The notes beneath the pieces are model-generated. The model was not told where the DNA came from. It searched no databases and saw nothing but the letters and a program-made list of their open reading frames with translations. Positions 44,384-53,543 of a stretch of DNA of 64,000 bases are shown in pieces. Within the stretch, counting starts at the first letter, position 1, and each line of letters starts with the position of its first letter. Origin of the DNA: an uncultured bacterium (lineage in GTDB: Bacteria > Bacillota > Clostridia > Lachnospirales > Lachnospiraceae); NCBI GenBank assembly GCA_905214955.1, contig CAJMON010000004.1:10267-74266 (forward strand). The letters are read 5' to 3'. A program made the translations under genes and the position numbers.

Positions 44384-46204
44384 ATGAAACCAAAAAAAAT
44401 ACTGCCAGCCCTCTGTCTTGGATTCTGTCTGCTGTCGGCAAGTTCTACCGCCGCCTTTGCAGCCAAGAATAGCAGCACGGCCGCATCCTCTGTTACTGTG
44501 GGCTTCCACAAGGACAAAAAAGGTACTTATTATGTAAAAAACAGCAGTGGTGACCGCGCATATGGCCCTTACAAAGTAAAAATAAACGGCACCACCGCTA
44601 CCTATTATTTTAATCAGAAAACCGGCTACCTTACCACCGGAAAAGCCCGGATTGTTACATACAAAGGCCGGAAATACCTCATTGATTCCAATGGTGTGGT
44701 AAACACCACTGCCGGGCTGAAGTTTATGAAGAGCAGCGGCAAGATCTACTGTGTCATCTCTTCAAGCGGCGTTCTGGCCGCTAACCGGGCCGTTACCATC
44801 CAGAGAAACACTTACTGTTTTGACAAAAACGGCGTGATGTACACTTCCGGACTTCGCACTGTTGGCAAAAAAACCTATTATCTGAAAACCGTCACCACCA
44901 CTTCCGGCTACCGCTTAGGCGTTGCCCAGACCGGATGGCAGACCGTCAACGGCACGAAACGTTATTTCAGTGCCACAGGCGTTCTGCAGACCAATAAAAA
45001 GATCAAAGATTCCAATGGAAATCTTTACTACACCAAGAAAAACGGCATCCTGCGTACCGGCGCTTTCAAGGTCGGTTCCAGCTCCTACTACGGCAATGAA
45101 AACGGAAAGCTTGTCACAGGCTGGTTCCAGCGTCCGGATAAAAAATACAACTGGTATTACTACTCTTCCAACGGCATTCTGAAAAAGAAATCCTTCATCC
45201 GTACCGGAAAGAATGTGTACTACGTGAATGCACTGGGCCGCCTGGTGAAAGGCTGGTACACCGTAAATGGAAAGCGTTACTACAGCACCACAGATACCGT
45301 GTCTGCTTCTTCCGGATCTCCCACCACTGGAGCCCGAGTCAAGGGATGGCAGATGATCGACGGAAAGAAATACTACTTCAACAGCAAAGGCGTCCTGCGC
45401 ACCACTGTGGGATGGTTTGATACTTCCAAAACCGGTACCTATTACATTTCCGGCGATGCCAATGTTCTCACTGGATGGCAGAACATCAATGGTGCCTGGT
45501 ACTATTTCAGCACCAACAGCGCTACGTTAGGACAGATGCTTACCGGATGGCAGACCATTGACGGAAAGAAATATTACTTCCGTCCTTCTACCACAAACTA
45601 TGGCCGTAAAGGTTCCATGGTGACCGGACGTGTCTCCATCGACGGTACCATATACAACTTTGGTACCAACGGTGTTCTGGTGATGGATTACACCTACCTT
45701 GCCTACTGCGGCACTGCCGTATACCGGGAAAGTCCTTATTCCATCTCCGGAAGCTGGAGCATCACCGTGAACCGTCAGAAAAACATTGTGACTGTTTATA
45801 AAGGAAGCACACCGGTACGTGCCCTGTGGTGTTCCACCGGTTTAAACAACGCCACACCTCTTGGAACCACGTACATCCGTGACAAGCTGAGCACCTGGAC
45901 GCTTAATGGTCCTTCATATGGTTTTTATTGTCACCATATCTGGAGTGACATCCTGTTCCATTCCATTCCGTATGAGAAGCAAAATGACCATTATTCTATG
46001 TACCTCGGCGCCTTCAACCAGCTTGGCCAGCAGGCTTCCCACGGATGCATCCGCCTCGCTTACGTGGATGCAAAATGGATTTACAACAACATTCCTACCG
46101 GCACACCGGTTACCGTCAGCGACACCTGTGCAACCCCTGTTACTCCTGGAGCCCTTACCAATATCGGTGCCCAGCGTTACGACCCCACAGACAACGAGAG
46201 ATAA
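44384..46204 (+). CDS. Secreted L,D-transpeptidase (YkuD) with cell-wall-binding repeats
   Basis: 606 residues from the ATG at 44384 (GAGAGGG upstream); 25 codons of open frame before it are leader. Signal peptide (ILPALCLGFCLLSASSTAAFA), then about 420 residues of repeats of the type GWQTVNGTKRYFSATGVLQ and GWQMIDGKKYYFNSKGVLR, then the YkuD domain from SITVNRQKNIVTVYKG to HGCIRLAYVDAKWIY, containing the S-H-G-C-x-R catalytic signature. It forms 3-3 cross-links or attaches proteins to peptidoglycan through the active Cys. It is divergent from the amidase and shares its repeat type, the only plus-strand gene in the window. Confidence 0.93.
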   Translation: MKPKKILPALCLGFCLLSASSTAAFAAKNSSTAASSVTVGFHKDKKGTYYVKNSSGDRAYGPYKVKINGTTATYYFNQKTGYLTTGKARIVTYKGRKYLIDSNGVVNTTAGLKFMKSSGKIYCVISSSGVLAANRAVTIQRNTYCFDKNGVMYTSGLRTVGKKTYYLKTVTTTSGYRLGVAQTGWQTVNGTKRYFSATGVLQTNKKIKDSNGNLYYTKKNGILRTGAFKVGSSSYYGNENGKLVTGWFQRPDKKYNWYYYSSNGILKKKSFIRTGKNVYYVNALGRLVKGWYTVNGKRYYSTTDTVSASSGSPTTGARVKGWQMIDGKKYYFNSKGVLRTTVGWFDTSKTGTYYISGDANVLTGWQNINGAWYYFSTNSATLGQMLTGWQTIDGKKYYFRPSTTNYGRKGSMVTGRVSIDGTIYNFGTNGVLVMDYTYLAYCGTAVYRESPYSISGSWSITVNRQKNIVTVYKGSTPVRALWCSTGLNNATPLGTTYIRDKLSTWTLNGPSYGFYCHHIWSDILFHSIPYEKQNDHYSMYLGAFNQLGQQASHGCIRLAYVDAKWIYNNIPTGTPVTVSDTCATPVTPGALTNIGAQRYDPTDNER

Positions 46205-46253
46205 TCGAAATTGATCCACTGGACCAATGATTGATATGCTTAGCAGCGAAAAC

Positions 46254-46301
46254 AAAACCCGGGAAAGAATCTTGATTCATCGATTCTTTCCCGGGTTTTT
46301 T
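46254..46301. terminator. Strong bidirectional intrinsic terminator
   Basis: An 18-bp perfect stem (46254-46271 with 46282-46299, core AACCCGGGAAAGAATC) with a 10-base loop and T-run on the plus strand (46296-46301). Read from the other side it ends in TTTTGTTTTC. It serves the transpeptidase (plus) and, after 120 bases, the ptsH transcript (minus). The remaining 46302-46419 holds a GC-rich minor hairpin and no gene. Confidence 0.85.
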
Positions 46302-46419
46302 AATGTTTCACAATGCATGTTGTCTATGATTCCTGATAAGCAGATTCTTTTTCAGTTTTGCGTCAGCAAGCCTTGAGAGAATGCCCGCCCAAGCGCTCTC
46401 TGTCCAAGCGAAGCGGGTT

Positions 46420-46692
46420 TTACTCCTGCTCTTCTCCCAGGCCGCTTTCTATGGCCTTTACAATGGTCTTTAACGCTTCTTCTTCATCTTCCCCATTGCA
46501 GGTAAAGGTAACTTCGTCACCACACTGTACGCAGGCACTGAGCACGCTGAGTACACTTTTCGCATTTGCCGTCACATTATCAAAGGAAAATGTGATCTGA
46601 GACTTAAACTGAATTGCCTCTTTGCAAAGATTTCCCGCAGGTCTTAAATGCAGACCTGTCGGATTTTTGATAACCACTTTCTGACTAACCAT
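46420..46692 (-). CDS. ptsH: HPr family phosphocarrier protein
   Basis: 90 residues, normal HPr length. NPTGLHLRPAGN contains His15, phosphorylated by enzyme I of the sugar phosphotransferase system. NAKSVLSVLS contains Ser46, the site used by HPr kinase in Firmicutes for catabolite control. The residue after His15 is Leu instead of the usual Ala. GGAGG lies 6 bases before the ATG. It is last in a row with cdaA and cdaR, 2 bases after cdaR, and far from a ptsI gene in this window. It could be the general HPr or a Crh-like regulator; His15 argues for a true phosphocarrier. Confidence 0.9.
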   Translation of the reverse strand: MVSQKVVIKNPTGLHLRPAGNLCKEAIQFKSQITFSFDNVTANAKSVLSVLSACVQCGDEVTFTCNGEDEEEALKTIVKAIESGLGEEQE

Positions 46693-46694
46693 AT

Positions 46695-48083
46695 CTAATC
46701 CTCCAATACTGCTGTTTCTGTTGTACTTTCTGTTTCCGTACTCTCTGTTTGATCCAGATTTCCACCGGTTTCTGTCTCCAAAGCTGTTGTGCTTTCGGTT
46801 TCCTTGGGTTCCAGATTGACCACGATTGTCACATCGTTAACCAGGGAATACCCTTCTGGAAGTTCGATCTGCACTGGAACTACATAATTGCCCGCTTTCT
46901 GGTAATCCGTCAGATCCAGGGTTGCCTGAATATCTGCAGTCTGCAGAATGGTTGTGCTTCCTTCCGGATTCTGCACTTCAATGGACAATTTGTCGCCCGG
47001 CGTCAGAACCATATCCATATTCTGGGGCTGTCCTAGAATGTTCAGCTCCGAAATAGGCTTACTAATCGTGGTGGCATCAATCTTTTCCACCTGTACTTTT
47101 ACAGAAACGGTGCTTGCCGCATCCTTTTCCAGTTTCAGACTCTCACCTGACGGAAGATAATCGGTAATCTCAATGCTCTTTTCCATACTGGAAGAAATGC
47201 CGGATACATTGACCGCATCTTCACATTCCAGAACACCGCCCAGTTTCTTCAATGCATTGGCACTTCCTGCCAGGCTGATGGTCTCCGGAGTCGTTGTGAC
47301 GGCTGTGATATGATAGCCTTCTGCCACCTCTCCCACCAGGCCAATTTTCAGGCTGATGCCGTTCTTTACCTGCCAGATGTTTACTTTTACTTTCACCTGT
47401 CCATCTTTGAGTACTGCGCCGTCCGGCGTTTTGATCTCCAGATTGTCCAGGTTGGTCATCTCATCCCCGTTTTTATCGTAAATCTTCATGGTCTGCGTCA
47501 GTGTCTCGCTGGAAGAGAGGCCGCTTAAAGATACCGGAACGATGACTTTGTCAATTTTATTCAGCGTGGAAGAAGATCCTGCAATCACAACCGTGTCGCC
47601 CCGGATAATCTTCGTGCTGCCAAGCTCATAACCATTGGCTGCGTTTCCGTTGGTCACCACGGACATCACAAAAGTCTTCTCCACTTTATCTTCAATGGAA
47701 ATCTTCATGGATGCCGGCTCACACCGCATGGCTTCCTGCTTGATGGAAACTCCCCGTTTGGTGCAGGATACCACCAGAGGAACGGAAGGCACCGTGGTAT
47801 AATTGTTGATGCTCTGTAAATCTGCTGTCACAAAAAAATCAGAGGCGCTTAAGTAAGAAAGAACCGACCTTCTCGCTGTTACATAGACGGTGGTGTCATC
47901 TCCACTGACCACATCATATACTTTTCCTGCTTTCAGCATACTGTCTGCATTTTCTGCTGTCACTTTCACCGAAAAGGCCTTTGTCTGTTCCGGATCATCT
48001 CCATTTACCACTACGACCCAGATCAGAAAGGCAATCAATACGGAAATCAATTTGGTTCCAATATTATTTAGCAGTTTTTTCAT
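46695..48083 (-). CDS. cdaR: CdaA regulator CdaR, YbbR-repeat protein
   Basis: 462 residues. One N-terminal membrane helix (KLISVLIAFLIWVVVV) is followed by about four extracytoplasmic YbbR repeats (for example near FSVKVTAENAD, FVMSVVTNGNAANGYELG, SLKIGLVGEVAEGYHI and VQIELPEGY). A Thr/Glu-rich tail of about 35 residues ends the protein. CdaR binds the membrane part of CdaA and modulates c-di-AMP synthesis. Its start lies inside the end of cdaA (20-base overlap, AAAGGAAAAC upstream), as in other Firmicutes. The gene usually found next, glmM, is replaced by ptsH. Confidence 0.9.
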   Translation of the reverse strand: MKKLLNNIGTKLISVLIAFLIWVVVVNGDDPEQTKAFSVKVTAENADSMLKAGKVYDVVSGDDTTVYVTARRSVLSYLSASDFFVTADLQSINNYTTVPSVPLVVSCTKRGVSIKQEAMRCEPASMKISIEDKVEKTFVMSVVTNGNAANGYELGSTKIIRGDTVVIAGSSSTLNKIDKVIVPVSLSGLSSSETLTQTMKIYDKNGDEMTNLDNLEIKTPDGAVLKDGQVKVKVNIWQVKNGISLKIGLVGEVAEGYHITAVTTTPETISLAGSANALKKLGGVLECEDAVNVSGISSSMEKSIEITDYLPSGESLKLEKDAASTVSVKVQVEKIDATTISKPISELNILGQPQNMDMVLTPGDKLSIEVQNPEGSTTILQTADIQATLDLTDYQKAGNYVVPVQIELPEGYSLVNDVTIVVNLEPKETESTTALETETGGNLDQTESTETESTTETAVLED

Positions 48084-48966
48084 GCTGTTTTCCTTTCCAG
48101 ATTCTGAATTTCTTTGTGTCTACGGATTTATCCTGCAGGATCACCAGCTGCCTGCGCAGCTCTTCTGCCGTCACTTCCCGCTTCAGCTTTCCTTTTCTTG
48201 CAATGGAAATACCGCCAGTTTCCTCCGAAACAATGATGGTCATGGAGTCGGTGGCTTCGCTGATCCCAACGCCTGCCCGGTGCCTGGTGCCAAGCTCTTT
48301 GCTCAGTTCCATATTGTCCGACAGCGGAAGGTAGCAGGTAGCTGACACGATCCGGTCTCCCCGGATCAGAACCGCACCGTCATGAAGCGGTGTGTTGTGT
48401 TCGAAAATATTGATCAGAAGCTGGCTTGTAATGATGGAATCCAGAGCAATACCGGTTCTCTCATACTCTGCCAGCGGAGTATTCTGCTCAATTACAATCA
48501 GGGCACCTGTTTTGGCTTTGCTCATTTCCGCACATGCTTTTACCAGTTCATTGATGGTTTTGTCACTGAACCGCTCTTTGACTTCCTTTGTGGAATCAAA
48601 TACCCCCAGCGATGAAAAGAATTTTTTTTCTCCAAGCTGCTCTAAGGCTCTTCGGAGCTCCGGCTGAAATACAATAATGGCAGCCATCACTGCCAGATCA
48701 ATTCCTTTATTGATCAGGAACGTAATGGTATCCATCTGAAACAAATAGGCCATGGCAACGAAAATCACCATGATCAAAATTCCCTTCAACAGAGTCCAGG
48801 CCCTGGTGGCACGAATCCAGATCATCACATGGTATACCAGGAAAGACAGGATCACAATTTCCAGAATATCAGTCACAGTCATTCCTGCAACCGTCACAGA
48901 AGATGTGCGGATCCACGAAAAATAGGTATTGTAAAATGCTTTCAGATTTCCGAAAATACCTGGCAT
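48064..48966 (-). CDS. cdaA: Diadenylate cyclase CdaA
   Basis: Makes c-di-AMP from two ATP at the membrane. 300 residues: three helices (about 32-51, 56-77 and 84-100), then the DAC domain with DGA at 196-198 and RHR at 228-230, both intact, and ETGGISIARKGKL near the end. c-di-AMP controls potassium and osmolyte uptake and, indirectly, wall turgor and synthesis. AAAGGATG lies before the ATG. The gene follows two membrane proteins of unknown function and overlaps cdaR. Confidence 0.95.
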   Translation of the reverse strand: MPGIFGNLKAFYNTYFSWIRTSSVTVAGMTVTDILEIVILSFLVYHVMIWIRATRAWTLLKGILIMVIFVAMAYLFQMDTITFLINKGIDLAVMAAIIVFQPELRRALEQLGEKKFFSSLGVFDSTKEVKERFSDKTINELVKACAEMSKAKTGALIVIEQNTPLAEYERTGIALDSIITSQLLINIFEHNTPLHDGAVLIRGDRIVSATCYLPLSDNMELSKELGTRHRAGVGISEATDSMTIIVSEETGGISIARKGKLKREVTAEELRRQLVILQDKSVDTKKFRIWKGKQHEKTAK

Positions 48967-48970
48967 ACCA

Positions 48971-49993
48971 TCACATCCTTTCTGTCTCTTTTTCCTGTTC
49001 CAGATGCTGTTCCCTGCGCATTCTGCGTCGTTGTTCCCTGGAAAGCTCTTCTGGTTCTTCTGCTTCTTTCTGTACTTCTCTGTCCATACTTCGAAGCTTT
49101 GGTACCGCTCTTACGTAATAATAATAATCCTCGTCCTCAAACTGAACGGATTCTGTTCCTTTATAATCCGGCAGAAACACAAACAGCTGAACCACCGCCG
49201 TCACAAGCCCTGCCAGCGCAATGCCTCCTGCAAACCCTGCCGCATGAAATGGAAGATCCAGCACCGCGCTGCCTGCCGGAACAAGAATGGCAAATACCAG
49301 GGCTCCTGCCCCCGCTGCCATTGTCCAGGCATACCGCACTGCCATCTGTCTTCCCACAAAAACCACCAGCCATACGCCTGCGCACACGAAAAGCATCAGG
49401 ATCATTTCTCTGCGCCGCAGAATCAGGTCTGTCAGTGCGCTGCACTGGGTAATCAATTCTTCCACATCCGATGCCCGCCGGATGCTGCCGCCTGCTGCCC
49501 TTAAAACCTCTGCCTGCCCCTGAATTGTGTTCAGGGTGTAATACCAGATCGTCCCAAACAAAACGCCTGCAAGGGAGGTTCCACTGCCTGTCAGTCCAAA
49601 CACCACCGGAGCAGCGAAAGGAATCTGCACTCCGTAGAAAACCGGTGTAAGAAGAAAACTTTTGTCATTTTTTTCAGCGATGCCAAAATACAACAGCAGC
49701 AGAATCACCAGCACAGCTCCCCCTGTCACGGCCGCACACACGGATAAACTGTACAGCTGAAACAGTGCCAGGCCGGCTGTCAGAAGAAGACTCAGACTTT
49801 GCGGAAAAATCCCGTACAGCAGTGCCAGACCGGTAAGCAAAAACGGATTTCCAAGCAGCGCTGCATACCCGGTCTGTCCTTTTAGCACGGCCAATACACA
49901 GATGCCTGCCACTGCCTTTCCAAGGAAATGGCAAAGCCGTTCATGGCCTCTGTAAACCCTCTCCAATCTTTCTTTGAACCTGACTACCCTCAT
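48971..49993 (-). CDS. Polytopic membrane protein of unknown function, upstream of cdaA
   Basis: 340 residues from the ATG at 49993, which overlaps the preceding stop (ATGA) and has GGAGGAAG upstream. About nine hydrophobic segments between residues 25 and 270, Gly/Ala/Val-rich. The C-terminal 70 residues are soluble and highly charged (VQFEDEDYYYYVRAVPKL, then EELSREQRRRMRREQHLEQ), ending 5 bases before cdaA. I do not recognise a family. Position suggests a link to the c-di-AMP unit or to the 144-residue neighbour with which it is coupled. Confidence 0.75.
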   Translation of the reverse strand: MRVVRFKERLERVYRGHERLCHFLGKAVAGICVLAVLKGQTGYAALLGNPFLLTGLALLYGIFPQSLSLLLTAGLALFQLYSLSVCAAVTGGAVLVILLLLYFGIAEKNDKSFLLTPVFYGVQIPFAAPVVFGLTGSGTSLAGVLFGTIWYYTLNTIQGQAEVLRAAGGSIRRASDVEELITQCSALTDLILRRREMILMLFVCAGVWLVVFVGRQMAVRYAWTMAAGAGALVFAILVPAGSAVLDLPFHAAGFAGGIALAGLVTAVVQLFVFLPDYKGTESVQFEDEDYYYYVRAVPKLRSMDREVQKEAEEPEELSREQRRRMRREQHLEQEKETERM

Positions 49994-50424
49994 CTGCGGT
50001 CTTCCTCCGGCTTTCTGACTCTGTCTATGCGTCTTCCCTCTCTGGAATACTCTCTTTCCAGGGAAAGCAGCAGCTGTCCATATTCTTCCCGCTCTTTTTC
50101 GCACCTGGCATACCGCAGGGTGCTTACAAGATACGTAAGAAGAAGGTACACGGCTTCCAGGACTGCCCAGGCAGCCAAAAGCTTCCAGCCAATCCCTGCC
50201 ACATCCAGCACTCCCAGCCGTTCTACCACATAATCCAAGTTCGCCAGAATCCACAATCCGGCACCAAGTAAAAATGCTGCCGTCATCCTGAAAAAGTTTT
50301 TGATCAGGCGGATGCCGATATAATCTCCCCGGAAATAACTTTCCACATCCTGCAGCTGTTTCCCCTTTTCTTTTTCGCAAATAGCCAGTCTGGTCATAAG
50401 CCTGACCCGTCGTTTGCTGATCAT
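49990..50424 (-). CDS. Small membrane protein of unknown function
   Basis: 144 residues with two hydrophobic segments (about 45-62 and 80-100) between a basic N-terminus and a charged C-terminal helix (RCEKEREEYGQLLLSLEREY). AAAAGGGG lies before the ATG at 50424. It overlaps the next gene by 4 bases, so the two products are probably made in step and may form a complex. No family is recognised. It lies between comFC and the cdaA unit. Confidence 0.7.
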   Translation of the reverse strand: MISKRRVRLMTRLAICEKEKGKQLQDVESYFRGDYIGIRLIKNFFRMTAAFLLGAGLWILANLDYVVERLGVLDVAGIGWKLLAAWAVLEAVYLLLTYLVSTLRYARCEKEREEYGQLLLSLEREYSREGRRIDRVRKPEEDRR

Positions 50425-50436
50425 AAATGTCCCCTT

Positions 50437-51219
50437 TTATTCTTGTTGTTGAGCCTGCCCTCCGCACAGAGCCAGAAAAAATACGCTTTCCGCCCCTGCC
50501 TCCAGTAAAATCTGGGCAGCCGCATCCACGGTGCTTCCAGTAGTGTAAATATCATCTACCAATAAGACTCTCTTTAATTTTACATCATCCGGCCCGATTT
50601 TGAAAGCCCTTTTCAGATTTATTTGCCGTTTTTTCCTGTCCAGGTTTTTCTGTGGATCGGTCTTGGCTATACGGATCAAACCATGTTCCAGAACCGGAAT
50701 CTGCGTCCATTCTCCTATGACTTCTGCCAGGAGAAATGCCTGATTATATCCTCTTTTTTTCAATCGTTCCTTATGCAGGGGAATGGGAATCACCACATCC
50801 GGCTGCCAGCTTTTCAGCTGTTTCTGGGCCTTTGCCGCCATCACTGTCCCGAAAAACCGTGCATAGCACCGTAGGTTTTGATATTTAAACCGCTGCACAG
50901 CCTTCCGCAGGTTTCCCTCATAAGGAAAGATGCACAATCCCCTAGAATACACATGGCTTCCCTTCCTGCAGTCTTTGCAGTATTCTTCTTCCGGATGCTC
51001 CATCAGTTTTCCGCATTTTTTGCAGCGGGTGCCTTTTATCTGCAGAAGGGCTTTTCTGCACTTCTGACATACCAGCTGATCCTTTTTCAAAATTTGGCCG
51101 CACAGCGGACATTTTTCCGGAAAACAGATTCTGACTGCCCTGTCTGTGAGGATCCGAGCCGCACTCCAAACACCCCCGCAGTGATCCTTCCCTGTCTTCT
51201 GACGCTTTATTTCTCTCAT
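50437..51219 (-). CDS. comFC: ComF family protein (phosphoribosyltransferase fold)
   Basis: 260 residues. Four-cysteine zinc ribbon at the start (CPLCG...CQKC, CKKCG...CKDC, about residues 37-85), then a PRTase domain with VVIPIPLHKERLKKRGYNQA and the PRPP loop VLLVDDIYTTGST. ComFC acts with the helicase ComFA in DNA uptake in Bacillus. In species without comFA, as here locally, the role may lie in recombination or replication-fork repair. It follows recD2 by 43 bases. The start at 51219 has GGGAGAG 14 bases away, somewhat far, so the start is less sure than the gene. Confidence 0.9.
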   Translation of the reverse strand: MREIKRQKTGKDHCGGVWSAARILTDRAVRICFPEKCPLCGQILKKDQLVCQKCRKALLQIKGTRCKKCGKLMEHPEEEYCKDCRKGSHVYSRGLCIFPYEGNLRKAVQRFKYQNLRCYARFFGTVMAAKAQKQLKSWQPDVVIPIPLHKERLKKRGYNQAFLLAEVIGEWTQIPVLEHGLIRIAKTDPQKNLDRKKRQINLKRAFKIGPDDVKLKRVLLVDDIYTTGSTVDAAAQILLEAGAESVFFLALCGGQAQQQE

Positions 51220-51262
51220 GCCATCTTTGCATTCTCTCCCGGAAGCTTTCTGGCTTTTTGCT

Positions 51263-53509
51263 TTATGCCGGTTCTGTTTCCTGTGTGCCTGCCAGCTCCT
51301 GTATTCTCTGTTTTAATGTGGTGTATCTTCTCTGCTGAGAACTGTTGTCAATCATCTGATTGAAGACTTCCGGGCTGCCCACAAGGGTAACACAGGATTT
51401 TGCCCTGGTCACTGCAGTATAGAGAAGATTTCGATTCATCAGCATCCTGGGGCCTGCCAGAAGGGGAATCACCACTGCAGGGTACTCGCTTCCCTGGGAT
51501 TTGTGGATAGTCACCGCATAGGCCAGCTCCAGCTCATCCAGCTGTTTAAAAGAGTATTCCACAAACCGCCTCTCGTCAAACTCCACGGTAAGAATTTCTG
51601 CAAAGGTATTGATTTCCCGAACAATTCCCATGTCTCCATTAAAGACTCCAACACCTTTTTCTGCTGCGATTCCGTAGTTTCCCCGGATTTCCCACTCGAT
51701 CTGATAATTGTTTTTGATCTGCATGACCTTGTCTCCCTCCCGGAACTTGCCAAGGCCATACTCCCGCTCCCTTTTTTTCGGTGAAGGGGGATTTAAGTAT
51801 TCCTGAAGAATAGTATTTAAGCGCTCTACACCCAGAAGTCCTTTCCGCATAGGCGTCAGTACCTGGATATCCTCCGGCTTTGCCTGAATGTATTTTGGAA
51901 GCTTTTTCTGAATCAGTGTCAGCACCACGCTGATGATTACATTGGCATCGTCCCGCTTCAGGAAAAAGAAATCCCTGCTTTTATTGTCCAGAACCACATG
52001 CTCTCCCCGGTTGATCCGGTGGGCATTGACAATGATATCGCTTTCGGATGCCTGACGGAAAATTTTGGTCAGACGCACCACTGGAACCGCAGCAGAATCA
52101 ATGATGTCTTTTAACACACAGCCAGGCCCAACGGAGGGCAGCTGATTTACATCTCCTACCAGAATCAGTCTGGTGCCAGGAACTATTGCGCACAGCAGGG
52201 CATACATTAGATAAATATCTACCATGGAAGTCTCATCAATGATGATCACATCTTCCTCCAGAGGATTCTGGGCATTTCTGCCAAACTCTCCTCTGGAATT
52301 TGCGCTGTCTCCTCCTCCGGAAATTTCCAGAAGCCGGTGAATGGTCTGGGCATCCCGGCCCGTAGTCTCTGTCATCCGCTTAGCTGCTCTTCCCGTGGGT
52401 GCTGCCAGGCGTACTTTCATGTCTTCAGATTCAAAATAGGAAATCAGCGCATTGATGGTAGTGGTTTTTCCGGTACCAGGTCCTCCGGTGATAATCAAAA
52501 GACCGCTCTCTGCCGCCCGAACAGCTGCTTCTTTCTGCATGGAATCTAAAGTTGTCTTCTGATGTTTTTCAATCTGAGCCAGCCTTGAGAGCACTGCCTT
52601 TTCATCGATTTCACACCGGATATTCAAATCACACAGCATTTTTGCTGCATTCAGCTCCAGATAATACGCCTGGGCGCTGTAGACGCAGACTCCTGTCTCA
52701 GAGGCGGCTCCTGCTTTGAGCACCAGCTTTTTATCAACTGCCAGATCCATCAGATGTTTGGAAATGCTCTCCTGGCTGACCCCAAGCAAATCCACTGCCC
52801 GGTGGATCAGCACTCTGTCCGGCAGATAAATGTGCCCTTCCATGGCTGCCTGCTGCAGCACATAGAGAATTCCACACCGGATTCGGAAATCGGAATCGGT
52901 ATGGATGCCTGCCTTGGCTGCAATTTCGTCTGCAATCCGAAATCCCACGCCGTCAATGTCATCTGCCATTTTATATGGATTTTCTTTGATAATCTGATAG
53001 ATGGACTGCCCATAAAAAGAATAGATCTTTGCTCCCAGTGTGGTGGAAATCCCATACTGCTGAAGAAAGATCATTGCTTTCCGCATATCTCTTTTTTCTT
53101 CTACCTGCTCGGAAATCTCTCTGGCTTTCCGCTCGCTGATTCCCTTGATCTCTGCCAGCCGCTCCGGCTCTTCTTCCATAATGCGGAAGGTGTCCTCTTT
53201 AAACCGCCGGACAATTCTGGCTGCCAGAGAAGTTCCGATACCTTTGATGGCACCGGAACCTAAATACCGTTCAATGGACAGGACATCTTCCGGTGTCTTT
53301 AAGGTCAGTGATTCAATCTGAAACTGGCGCCCATAAGTGGCATGTTCCGTATAATGCCCTTCTGCCTCGAAAACTTCCCCGTCGCCAATATAATTCAACA
53401 CTCCTACACAGGTCAGCTCGTCCCCGTCACAGACCGCATTTAAAACCGTATATCCGTTGTCATTATTTCGAAATATGATATGCTCCACATATCCTTCGAT
53501 TCGTTCCAT
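51263..53509 (-). CDS. recD2: RecD2 DNA helicase
   Basis: 748 residues, usual RecD2 length. N-terminal OB-type domain, then helix-hairpin-helix repeats (GAIKGIGTSLAARIVRRF, EIKGISERKAREISEQV). Helicase core: motif I GGPGTGKTTTINAL, APTGRAAKRM, motif II IIDETSMVD and C-terminal HKSQGSEYPAVVIPL and LLYTAVTRAK. A 5-prime to 3-prime helicase outside RecBCD, tied to fork protection and mismatch repair in Bacillus. It stands between mreB and comFC in an apparent operon. Confidence 0.95.
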   Translation of the reverse strand: MERIEGYVEHIIFRNNDNGYTVLNAVCDGDELTCVGVLNYIGDGEVFEAEGHYTEHATYGRQFQIESLTLKTPEDVLSIERYLGSGAIKGIGTSLAARIVRRFKEDTFRIMEEEPERLAEIKGISERKAREISEQVEEKRDMRKAMIFLQQYGISTTLGAKIYSFYGQSIYQIIKENPYKMADDIDGVGFRIADEIAAKAGIHTDSDFRIRCGILYVLQQAAMEGHIYLPDRVLIHRAVDLLGVSQESISKHLMDLAVDKKLVLKAGAASETGVCVYSAQAYYLELNAAKMLCDLNIRCEIDEKAVLSRLAQIEKHQKTTLDSMQKEAAVRAAESGLLIITGGPGTGKTTTINALISYFESEDMKVRLAAPTGRAAKRMTETTGRDAQTIHRLLEISGGGDSANSRGEFGRNAQNPLEEDVIIIDETSMVDIYLMYALLCAIVPGTRLILVGDVNQLPSVGPGCVLKDIIDSAAVPVVRLTKIFRQASESDIIVNAHRINRGEHVVLDNKSRDFFFLKRDDANVIISVVLTLIQKKLPKYIQAKPEDIQVLTPMRKGLLGVERLNTILQEYLNPPSPKKREREYGLGKFREGDKVMQIKNNYQIEWEIRGNYGIAAEKGVGVFNGDMGIVREINTFAEILTVEFDERRFVEYSFKQLDELELAYAVTIHKSQGSEYPAVVIPLLAGPRMLMNRNLLYTAVTRAKSCVTLVGSPEVFNQMIDNSSQQRRYTTLKQRIQELAGTQETEPA

Positions 53510-53543
53510 GTATCTTTTCTAACTCCTTCTATCCGGCCGCCTT

